Source: Bordetella parapertussis
Lineage (GTDB): Bacteria > Pseudomonadota > Gammaproteobacteria > Burkholderiales > Burkholderiaceae_B
Direction: 5' to 3'
NCBI GenBank assembly: GCA_943331855.1
Contig: CALQNE010000094.1
Location: 1-11,620, forward strand
DNA length: 11,620 nucleotides
A program made the position numbers and the translations under genes. Below, piece after piece: positions 1 through 6,099 of the stretch (position 1 is its first letter; every line of letters starts with the position of its first letter). The notes beneath the pieces were generated by a model that did not search any database, was not told the origin of the DNA, and was given only the letters and a program-made list of their open reading frames with translations.

Positions 1-803
1 ATAAGGTCTTGGTCAACAATCGTGTTGGTGGTGCTGGCATGGTTGGGCACGCGTATCTGGCAACCCAGGCTAAGCCTGACGGGTATACGGTCGGGATCTT
101 AGCGAGTAATTTCTGGGGCGATGCTATTTTGCGTGCGCCGGGCAAATGGTCGCTCGCCGACGTTGAGTCAATTGCATACATCAATAGCGATGCCTTAGCT
201 TGGGTGGCTGCCACAGAGGGTCCTTTTAAGGGTAAGACTGCCAAAGAGATTCTGCAGGCAGCAAAAGATAAACCAGGGACTGTGCGCGCGGCGGTGGTAC
301 CTGGGTCGATGTGGGAATACCTGTTGGATCAGCTCGAAGCACAAACAGGGGCTAAATTTTTACGCGTACCCTTTCAGGGCGGTAAGCCTGGCATCGTCGC
401 GCTGATTGGCGGTAACGTTGATGTTGCGCAAGGGTTTTACGGTGAATTTGAGAGCTTCTTACAGGCCAAGCAATTGGTACCGATCGGGGTTGCAAGCGCA
501 GATCGTGTCTTTAATATGAAAGACGTTCCGACCTTCAATGAAATCTATGGTGCGAAGCACTTTGTCTGGAATATTATGCGCTTCGCGGTAGTCCCTAAAG
601 GCACTCCCGCTGACCGTAAGGCATATTTGTCCGCAATGATTCAAACAGCACTGCAAAATCCAGAGTTAATCGCTGAGTTCACCCGCTTAGGGGCGTATAC
701 GGATACTGCTTTTGCCAAGTCGACTAACGTTGCGGCTGACATCCAGGCTGCTGCGATGAGAGAGCGCGATTTTTATATTCAAACGGGTCGTTTAAAGCCC
801 TGA
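1..803 (+). CDS. Bug-family (TctC-like) periplasmic substrate-binding protein, 5' truncated by window edge
   Basis: The reading frame is open from base 3 and ends in TGA at 801-803, so the gene begins outside the window and about 266 codons are visible. The family is usually about 320 residues, so the signal peptide and first strand are missing. Family marks are the opening NNRVGGAG-VG segment, the PDGYTVG segment soon after, and the later PFQGGKPGIVALIGGNVD segment, which match the ligand-loop pattern of Bug receptors. Bug proteins are periplasmic, bind small carboxylates, and deliver them to tripartite tricarboxylate transporters or act as sensors. No TctA/TctB membrane gene is visible here, which is common for Bug genes. 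The ThDP enzyme starts 57 bases downstream on the same strand with no terminator between, so the two are probably co-transcribed and the ligand may be that enzyme's substrate or a precursor. The TTG at 9-11 is internal, not a start. The family is secure; the ligand is unknown. Confidence 0.9.
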   Translation, partial: KVLVNNRVGGAGMVGHAYLATQAKPDGYTVGILASNFWGDAILRAPGKWSLADVESIAYINSDALAWVAATEGPFKGKTAKEILQAAKDKPGTVRAAVVPGSMWEYLLDQLEAQTGAKFLRVPFQGGKPGIVALIGGNVDVAQGFYGEFESFLQAKQLVPIGVASADRVFNMKDVPTFNEIYGAKHFVWNIMRFAVVPKGTPADRKAYLSAMIQTALQNPELIAEFTRLGAYTDTAFAKSTNVAADIQAAAMRERDFYIQTGRLKP

Positions 804-860
804 GTTCATTCAGTACGTAGTGCAGTTAAGTTTTCACCCGACACATACAGAGATTGATTC

Positions 861-2531
861 ATGGCAATGCAAAAAATTACGGGTCGTCAGGCCTTCATCA
901 AATTGTTGCTCGATGAGGGCGTTACCCACATGTTTGGTAACCCTGGCACAACAGAGCTTGCCATCATGGAGGCGGTTCCGCAGTTTCCTGAGTTGAAGTA
1001 TGTGTTGGGGCTGCAAGAGTCAATTGTGGTTGGGATGGCGGACGGGTTTGCACGCGCGTCGAACAAACTGGTGGCCTGTAACTTGCATTGCGCGCCTGGC
1101 TTAGGCCATGCGATGGGGGCGATTTATTCTGCCAAGTTCTCAGGGTCGCCCATCATTATTACAGCCGGCCAGTATGAGGTGGGCTATGGCTTGCAAGAGC
1201 CCTTGCTGTACGAGCCCTTGGTGCCGATGGTGGCGCCCCTGGTGAAGTGGGCGTTTGAGGTCACACGTCTTGAAGATCTGCCGCGCATTGTGCGGCGTGC
1301 TGCAAAGATCGCTCGCACACCACCGATGGGCCCTGTGTTTATTAGTTTGCCAGGTTCTGTGCTGGATGAAGAAACCGAAATCGAGTTCGGTTTCCCAACG
1401 GTGATCGATGCGGCAGTGCGTCCTGGCGATGCGTCGTTGAACGCAATCGCGCAACGCCTGCTTGCCGCAAAACATCCTGTCATTGTGGCAGGGCGTGAAA
1501 TCGCGAACGCTGGTATTTTTGAGCAAGCCTGTGAGTTGGCCGAGCTATTGGGCGCCGCCGTGTATCAAGAGTCGGTCGGTTACAACGCACGCTATCCCAC
1601 GTCACACCCAACCTGTATGGGTGATTTGTCGCGTAATCAGAAAAAAGTGCGTTCGATTCTTGAACAGTACGATTTCTTGCTATGTCTCGGTGCAGATTTA
1701 CTTCGCATGTCTCCGATGAGCACAGTCGAGCCTCTTCCACCTGAAATGCCCGTGATGCATATTACCGAGCGCGAGTGGGAGCTTGGTAAAAACTATTCAA
1801 CAGAAACGGCTGTGCGGGCCGATGTAAAAGAGACATTGCTAGCGCTATTGCCAATTTTGCGTGCAGCGCGCAGCGCCGATTATGCGAAAGCGGCAAGCGC
1901 ACGCGTGCAGGCCTTGAGTGCAAACAACTGGTCAGCAAAGCGAAACAAGGCGCGTGAAGAATTTTCTGCGGCTTCAAAATCGAATCCAATTGATCAACGC
2001 TATCTTGTTAGCCAGCTTATTGATGTTTTGCCAAAAGATGCAATCGTGGTGGATGAAACCTTAACGGCCTCGCCTGCGATTGCGGCGCTGTTGCCGATGG
2101 ATAATCCCAAGGCATATTACGGGCTTGCCAGCGGTGGTTTGGGCTTTGGCATGGCCGGTGCGGTGGGCGTCAGCTTGGCGCAACCCGGACGTCCAATTGT
2201 TGCGACGATCGGCGATGGGAGTGCGATGTACAGTATCCAGTCCCTGTGGACTGCAGCCCATCTGCGCTTACCGATTACGTATGTGATTATCAATAATCGT
2301 AGCTACCGTATTATCAAAGAGCGTCTACTTGCGATGCGTGGCACTGACGCGTTTGTTGCGATGGATATGAATGATCCGCCAATTGACTTTGCCGGCCTGG
2401 CAAAGAATATGGGGATGTCATCGCAAACGGTGACGGATCCTGCTCAGTTATCTGCTGTGTTGAAAGCGGCGATGGCCAGCGGTGTGCCAAATCTGGTTGA
2501 AGTAATTGTGTCTAAAGGGTTTGGCGAATAG
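861..2531 (+). CDS. Thiamin diphosphate-dependent decarboxylase/lyase, benzoylformate decarboxylase-like
   Basis: A 556-residue enzyme of the acetolactate synthase/benzoylformate decarboxylase superfamily, probably a cytoplasmic 2-oxoacid decarboxylase or carboligase. The N-terminal Pyr domain has FGNPGTTE at residues 25-32 and the cofactor-activating Glu53 in LGLQES. NLHCAPG (74-80) keeps the active-site His that corresponds to His70 of Pseudomonas benzoylformate decarboxylase. The middle domain spans roughly 190-330. The C-terminal PP domain has the ThDP/Mg motif GDGS at 451-454, closing with NN at 478-479. Two active-site positions differ from classical benzoylformate decarboxylase. The Ser26 position is Thr30, and no His is seen where His281 should fall (around residues 278-292, LRMSPMST). 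The substrate is therefore probably not benzoylformate itself. The start ATG has only a weak upstream AGAG; a second ATG lies two codons later. The gene follows the Bug receptor gene and converges on the fusion gene with a 2-base gap. The superfamily is certain; the reaction is unresolved. Confidence 0.88.
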   Translation: MAMQKITGRQAFIKLLLDEGVTHMFGNPGTTELAIMEAVPQFPELKYVLGLQESIVVGMADGFARASNKLVACNLHCAPGLGHAMGAIYSAKFSGSPIIITAGQYEVGYGLQEPLLYEPLVPMVAPLVKWAFEVTRLEDLPRIVRRAAKIARTPPMGPVFISLPGSVLDEETEIEFGFPTVIDAAVRPGDASLNAIAQRLLAAKHPVIVAGREIANAGIFEQACELAELLGAAVYQESVGYNARYPTSHPTCMGDLSRNQKKVRSILEQYDFLLCLGADLLRMSPMSTVEPLPPEMPVMHITEREWELGKNYSTETAVRADVKETLLALLPILRAARSADYAKAASARVQALSANNWSAKRNKAREEFSAASKSNPIDQRYLVSQLIDVLPKDAIVVDETLTASPAIAALLPMDNPKAYYGLASGGLGFGMAGAVGVSLAQPGRPIVATIGDGSAMYSIQSLWTAAHLRLPITYVIINNRSYRIIKERLLAMRGTDAFVAMDMNDPPIDFAGLAKNMGMSSQTVTDPAQLSAVLKAAMASGVPNLVEVIVSKGFGE

Positions 2532-2533
2532 CC

Positions 2534-4309
2534 TTAACTCAACACGTAACCACAGTCTTTTTGGGCGAGCGCGACGGCCTGGCTCAGTTTGCCAGGATCG
2601 CTTGCTTGCAAGACATAGAGTAAATCGCCTTGCTTCACAAGCGCGCCTAATCCGCACGCAAGATCAACACCGGCGCGTTGGTCTGCAGGGGCGCCCGCAG
2701 TGCGCCCGAGCCCAGAAATGAAAAAACCATCAATGCTTTGTACGCGTCCGCCGCGTGGTGCACGGATTTCGTGTTTGTGTACGCCAAACCAATCAAGTAC
2801 TGGTTGAGCACCCTGAGCATCGATAATCTTTTGCATCGCTGCGTAGGCTAAACCATTAGCTAATAATTCAAGGGCACGGACACGTCCCTGGGCAACGTTG
2901 CCCACTGCGGGGTCGAGCGCGAGAATCTGGCTAGCAAAGAAAAGTGATTTTTCTAATAAATCTGCGGGCGCGTTGAGATCGCCTTCTAGCACTTGGAGTA
3001 CGTCACGCGCTTCAAGAGCAGGGCCGATGCCACGCCCGATGGGTGCCTGGCCGTCTGTAGCAAAGGCCTTGACAACGAGTCCTAACGCAGCACCCACGGT
3101 TTCAAACGTTTGCGCCAATGCGTCGGCCTCTGGTTTTGTTTTAACTTTGCCCCCGCTTGAGTAGGGGATGTCGATAACAACATGCGTAGCACCTGCCGAA
3201 TATTTTTTTGACAAAATCGAAGCGACGGACCAACGACGTGTATCAAGCGCTAAAGGACGGGTCAGCGCATTCATGACATCGTCGATCACGGAGTGATTCA
3301 ATTTGCCGTTCCAGGCAATGCAGGCATTTGTTTGCGCTACGCACTTTTTAAGTTGCTCGGGGGTGAGATCGACTTTCGCAAGAACTTCCATGGCATCTGC
3401 GGTGCCCGCGGCCGAGGTGATGGCACGAGATGAGGTTTTGGGGATCAGCAGGCCATGCGCGGCGACGATCGGGATAACGACCATCGTGACGCGACTCCCA
3501 GGGGTGCCGCCCAGCGAATGTTTATCAACCACCATGTCGCGACTCCACGAGATGCGTGGCATCAACGCACTGCGACAACGCGCGACGGCGATGAGCTCTG
3601 CGTCAGACAATTGCTGCGTACAAGCAATTAGAAAGGCCTCGAGATCGGCGCCCACATGTTGTTTTTGATTGATCGCACTGAGTAAGGATTGATATTCGGC
3701 CTCGGTGAGGGCGAGCCCGGCGATTTTTTTATACAAAGAGACCAGTGCGACAGGTGCCTGCCCAAGTTGGGTATAAAGCGTCGCCAAGAAGCGACTCACG
3801 CCAATGGCGGGCGTCTGATCATTTGTCACGCGTAATACGACGGTCTCGGTCGGATAGGGTTCGACAGTACGGGACAACCGCTTTGCCACATCGGCCGCGG
3901 ATTCTCGACCACGCTGAGCGAGTCGCTGTGCCAGCACTTCTGCCGGCGCGCTAATTTCGATGACGACTAAGTTTGGAACGCGTTGCTTGAGTGCTGCCAC
4001 CATGCTGCGCGAACCGTTCGCTAGCACGTGTTGGCCTGTATGAAGCGCCTCGAGCAACGTACTCGGCAGGCCGTACGAGAGGTTGTGCGCTTGCCAGGTC
4101 AGTAAAAAGGCGCCTTGCTGTTCACGCAAAGCGAATTCTTCTGGCGTACAGGCCTCATGGGCTTCACCCCCCGAACTGGCGGGTCGTGTGATGGTACGTT
4201 TAGCAAAAACGAAATGCGCCGGATCGAGGTGCGCCCTGGCCCCATCAAGGATGCTATCTTTGCCAGCCCCACTGGGGCCGACAATAAAAAAGAAGCTGCC
4301 GGTTGCCAC
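2534..4309 (-). CDS. Fusion protein: PhnN-type ribose 1,5-bisphosphate phosphokinase + type 2 thymidine/NMP phosphorylase
   Basis: A single 591-residue frame carries two enzymes. Residues 1-about 185 match PhnN: the Walker A P-loop GPSGAGKDS (11-19), TITRPAS (39-45), the LLTWQAHNLSYG region (69-80), ANGSR (97-101) and AQRGRE (131-136). PhnN makes PRPP from ribose 1,5-bisphosphate and ATP. Residues about 186-591 match the type 2 thymidine phosphorylase/archaeal AMP phosphorylase family. They carry the phosphate-site DKHSLGGTPG (262-271), PKTSSRAITSAAGTAD (290-305), ACIAWNGKLNH (329-339), SILSKK (364-369), GIGPALEARD (427-436) and a C-terminal barrel-sandwich region near 515-570. The roughly 80-residue N-terminal domain of archaeal AMP phosphorylases is absent, and the kinase sits in its place. 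The GTG start at 4309 directly follows an in-frame TGA and is the only start that keeps the full P-loop strand. It lies 11 bases after nadC, so the two are probably one operon. Ribose 1,5-bisphosphate as the shared intermediate is an inference from domain pairing. Confidence 0.92.
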   Translation of the reverse strand: MATGSFFFIVGPSGAGKDSILDGARAHLDPAHFVFAKRTITRPASSGGEAHEACTPEEFALREQQGAFLLTWQAHNLSYGLPSTLLEALHTGQHVLANGSRSMVAALKQRVPNLVVIEISAPAEVLAQRLAQRGRESAADVAKRLSRTVEPYPTETVVLRVTNDQTPAIGVSRFLATLYTQLGQAPVALVSLYKKIAGLALTEAEYQSLLSAINQKQHVGADLEAFLIACTQQLSDAELIAVARCRSALMPRISWSRDMVVDKHSLGGTPGSRVTMVVIPIVAAHGLLIPKTSSRAITSAAGTADAMEVLAKVDLTPEQLKKCVAQTNACIAWNGKLNHSVIDDVMNALTRPLALDTRRWSVASILSKKYSAGATHVVIDIPYSSGGKVKTKPEADALAQTFETVGAALGLVVKAFATDGQAPIGRGIGPALEARDVLQVLEGDLNAPADLLEKSLFFASQILALDPAVGNVAQGRVRALELLANGLAYAAMQKIIDAQGAQPVLDWFGVHKHEIRAPRGGRVQSIDGFFISGLGRTAGAPADQRAGVDLACGLGALVKQGDLLYVLQASDPGKLSQAVALAQKDCGYVLS

Positions 4310-4320
4310 TCAGCGCTCGC

Positions 4321-5151
4321 CTATTCGTCGAGGCCGATATCGACTGCGGGTGCAGCCTGAGTGATTTTGCTGGTTGAAATGTAATCCACACCTGTCAAGG
4401 CAACATTGCGAATGGTTGCGATACTAATTCCACCAGAGGCTTCGATTTTTGCCCGACCGTTAACGTATTTGACGGCCGTGGTCATGTCTGCAATCGACAT
4501 GTTGTCGAGCATGATGACATCTGCACCAGCAGCAAGCGCTTCTTCGACCTGTTCAAAGCGATCGCATTCGACCTCAATTTTGGTAAGAACCGGTAGCTTG
4601 AGCTTGGCGCGTGCCACAGCTTTGCTGATACTGCCCGCGACGGCGATGTGGTTGTCCTTGAGCATCACCCCGTTATCGAGCCCGAGGCGGTGATTGAGGC
4701 CACCACCGCAAGCGACGGCGTGTTTTTCAAGCATCCGCAGGCCTGGCGTCGTTTTGCGCGTATCAATCAAGCGTGCGCCGGTGCCAGCAAGTTCAGTGTT
4801 GTAGCGAGCCGTTTCAGTGGCGATACCGCACATGCGCTGCAAAATATTCAGGGCAGGGCGCTCAGCGGTCAAAATACTGCGCGCCGGACCCGATACGGTC
4901 AAAATTTTGATGCCTTTCTCGACGCGATCACCGTCTTTAACAAGTTTGGTGACTTTCAGCCCAGCGTCGTAGCGCGTAAAGATTCGAGCTGCGACATCAA
5001 TGCCCGCAATGTACATAGGTTCGCGTGCATTCATATGAAAAGTCCCTATGGCCTCTTCATCAATCATGAGCTGTGCAGTGAGGTCACACGAGCCGATATC
5101 TTCGGTCAGCCAAAGATCGATTAAACGATCGGTCTGAAAAATGTCATACAT
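4321..5151 (-). CDS. nadC: Nicotinate-nucleotide pyrophosphorylase (carboxylating), quinolinate phosphoribosyltransferase
   Basis: A 276-residue protein of normal NadC length. It catalyses quinolinate + PRPP to nicotinate mononucleotide + CO2 + PPi in the cytoplasm, the third step of de novo NAD synthesis. The N-terminal LTEDIGSCDLT (15-25) and AREP (42-45) are typical. The catalytic half shows AERPALN with Arg98, DTRKTTPGLR (130-139), GGGLNHR (149-155), LKDNH (164-168), KIEVE (191-195) and MLDNMS (214-219). The Arg, Lys and His residues that hold both carboxylates of quinolinate are all present, so this is a true NadC type rather than the ModD relative. The ATG start has GAGG nine bases upstream. 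The neighbours are unusual: nadA and nadB are not here, and the downstream partner is an enzyme predicted to make PRPP, the co-substrate of NadC. A possible promoter and operator lie just upstream. It could be the sole genomic nadC or a second, specialised copy. Confidence 0.93.
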   Translation of the reverse strand: MYDIFQTDRLIDLWLTEDIGSCDLTAQLMIDEEAIGTFHMNAREPMYIAGIDVAARIFTRYDAGLKVTKLVKDGDRVEKGIKILTVSGPARSILTAERPALNILQRMCGIATETARYNTELAGTGARLIDTRKTTPGLRMLEKHAVACGGGLNHRLGLDNGVMLKDNHIAVAGSISKAVARAKLKLPVLTKIEVECDRFEQVEEALAAGADVIMLDNMSIADMTTAVKYVNGRAKIEASGGISIATIRNVALTGVDYISTSKITQAAPAVDIGLDE

Positions 5152-5195
5152 ATTGGGTGACCTCGCAAGCGGTGGATAAAGGCGGGAGAAAACAT

Positions 5196-5219
5196 AAAAT
5201 GTAGCGTTTGCTACATTTT
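5196..5219. promoter_or_regulatory. Perfect 10-4-10 inverted repeat upstream of nadC, probable repressor operator
   Basis: AAAATGTAGC (5196-5205) and GCTACATTTT (5210-5219) are exact reverse complements around the spacer GTTT. The dyad centre lies about 56 bases upstream of the nadC ATG and just downstream of the best -10 candidate, where a repressor would block initiation. It also lies downstream of the transporter operon, and because of its T-rich ends it could act as a weak terminator. Its low GC and interrupted T-run favour an operator. The cognate regulator is not identifiable and no regulator gene is in the window. Confidence 0.6.
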
Positions 5220-5226
5220 CATGCTA

Positions 5227-5255
5227 ATTTAAATCTGCCATTTATGCAAGGGCAA
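5227..5255 (-). promoter_or_regulatory. Candidate sigma70 promoter for the nadC-fusion operon
   Basis: On the minus strand, TTGCCC (5255-5250, 4 of 6 consensus bases) and TTAAAT (5232-5227, 4 of 6) are separated by exactly 17 bases. The predicted start of transcription would fall near 5220, at the edge of the perfect inverted repeat, giving an mRNA leader of about 70 bases before nadC. The region is the most AT-rich in the window. The match is moderate and was found by eye. Confidence 0.35.
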
Positions 5256-5300
5256 AATAAATCTTTGCGTATTTTGTGCGGATTTCGTGCGGGTTATTTG

Positions 5301-5329
5301 AGGCGCTTGACGTTTTAAAACAGGCGCTT
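5301..5329. repeat. Short direct repeat AGGCGCTT, two copies 21 bases apart
   Basis: AGGCGCTT occurs at 5301-5308 and again at 5322-5329, a spacing of two helical turns, flanking the palindrome TTTTAAAA (5313-5320). The second copy overlaps the stop codon of the upstream SDR gene. Tandem half-sites at two-turn spacing can mark activator binding, but eight bases may recur by chance. Confidence 0.3.
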
Positions 5330-5340
5330 AGCGCATCTGC
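5313..5340 (-). terminator. Weak candidate terminator at the end of the transporter operon
   Basis: Read on the minus strand, CAG-(AT bulge)-GCGC-TAA-GCGC-CTG can fold into a short bulged hairpin whose loop is the stop codon of the last SDR gene, followed by TTTT then AAAA. The stem is short and the U-run is only four, so termination would be inefficient unless aided by Rho. Confidence 0.25.
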
Positions 5341-6083
5341 GTGCCGCCGTTAACATCCATAATGGCGCCCGAGATAAAACTGGCTGCGGGCGAGCACAGA
5401 TAGGTCAGCATGCTCGCGATTTCTTCCGGTTCGCCCATGCGTTGCATGGGGTATTCACTTCCGTCGTAGCCGTGACCGCTGGTCATGCCCGTATCAATCG
5501 GGCCCGGTGCAACGGCATTGATACAAACGTGGTGCGGCGCTGCGCGTTGCGCAAACCAGCGCACCAAGGCATGAACGCCACCCTTTGAGGCGCTATAGTG
5601 CGGACCCGCCCGCAAGCCGCCGGTCCAGCCCGCGATCGAGCCGCATAGCGCGATGCGACCATGCTTGCGCTCGATCATCCCCGGCAAGACTGCGCGCACC
5701 AAATTAATAGGCCCTAGAACATTGACTTGCATCACGCGCATAAAGGCCGTCTCGTTCCAGTCTGGGGCGAGCCAATCGTCGTCATAAGGGCAAATTCCTG
5801 CGGTGTCAGCCAACGCGGTAAACGGGTTGTGTCGACGCACGAGGCTCTCAACAGCGTCGCGCTGAGTGACATCGCAAGTCTCGACTGCGACTGAACCCTT
5901 CAGCGTTTGTGCAAGCGCTTCGAGTTTGCTGATGGGACCGATGTCCGTTAAAACGAGCGAAGCCCCAAGTTGACTGCAAAGTCGAGCGGTCGCGCTACCG
6001 ATGCCGCCGGCAGCACCCGTAATCCACAAGTGGGTGCCGCTCATGTCAAAAGCCTGTGAGGCGTTGGTTTTTGAAAGATGCAA
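5328..6083 (-). CDS. SDR-family oxidoreductase, last gene of the transporter operon
   Basis: A short-chain dehydrogenase/reductase, probably a cytoplasmic NAD(P)-dependent alcohol/ketone oxidoreductase. With the TTG start at 6083 it has 251 residues, the family's usual size. It shows the cofactor loop TGAAGGIG (22-29), Asp47 after the second strand, catalytic Ser149, and YSASK with Tyr163 and Lys167. It ends with the usual GAIMDVNGG segment. The normally conserved NNAG motif reads DTAG (93-96), an odd deviation. The TTG start is preferred because AAGGGG stands six bases before it and the FDMSG segment normally lies inside SDRs rather than at their start. An ATG at 6044 (238 residues) is the alternative but lacks a clear ribosome site. 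An upstream ATG at 6170 would give 280 residues with an uncharacteristic leader overlapping livF. The gene follows livF by 16 bases. The substrate is unknown but presumably related to the transported solute. Confidence 0.85.
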   Translation of the reverse strand: MHLSKTNASQAFDMSGTHLWITGAAGGIGSATARLCSQLGASLVLTDIGPISKLEALAQTLKGSVAVETCDVTQRDAVESLVRRHNPFTALADTAGICPYDDDWLAPDWNETAFMRVMQVNVLGPINLVRAVLPGMIERKHGRIALCGSIAGWTGGLRAGPHYSASKGGVHALVRWFAQRAAPHHVCINAVAPGPIDTGMTSGHGYDGSEYPMQRMGEPEEIASMLTYLCSPAASFISGAIMDVNGGTQMR

Positions 6084-6089
6084 AGCGAT

Positions 6090-6095
6090 CCCCTT
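6090..6095 (-). promoter_or_regulatory. Ribosome binding site supporting a TTG start for the terminal SDR gene
   Basis: AAGGGG on the minus strand lies six bases before TTG at 6083-6081 and just after the livF stop. It sits within the small dyad CCCC-AA-GGGG (6099-6090). The ATG at 6044 has no comparable site, so this element favours the longer protein. Confidence 0.5.
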
Positions 6096-6099
6096 GGGG

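Noticed and set aside
804..860. Terminator or promoter between the Bug gene and the ThDP-enzyme gene
   Set aside because: No stable hairpin with a T-run and no convincing -35/-10 pair was seen in these 57 bases.
2534..4309. Two separate genes (phnN and a phosphorylase) or a sequencing-induced fusion
   Set aside because: The frame is continuous through the linker near residue 186, with no stop, internal ribosome site or compensating frameshift seen. An assembly error cannot be wholly excluded but nothing points to it.
4648..5124. 158-codon open frame on the plus strand opposite nadC
   Set aside because: It is antisense to a gene with full catalytic motifs, has no recognisable domain, and is a codon-bias shadow.
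4321..5151. ModD (molybdenum-operon relative of NadC)
   Set aside because: The motifs DTRKTTPGLR, GLNHR and LKDNH match true NadC; ModD diverges at these positions, and no molybdate transporter is nearby.
2534..5151. Archaeal-type AMP pathway (AMP phosphorylase, R15P isomerase, RuBisCO)
   Set aside because: No isomerase or RuBisCO gene lies in the window, and the fused partner is a kinase that diverts R15P to PRPP instead.
5196..5219. Main rho-independent terminator of the transporter operon
   Set aside because: The stem is AT-rich at its base and the T-run is interrupted (TTTTATGTTTT). Its position at the nadC start region fits an operator better, though a dual role is possible.
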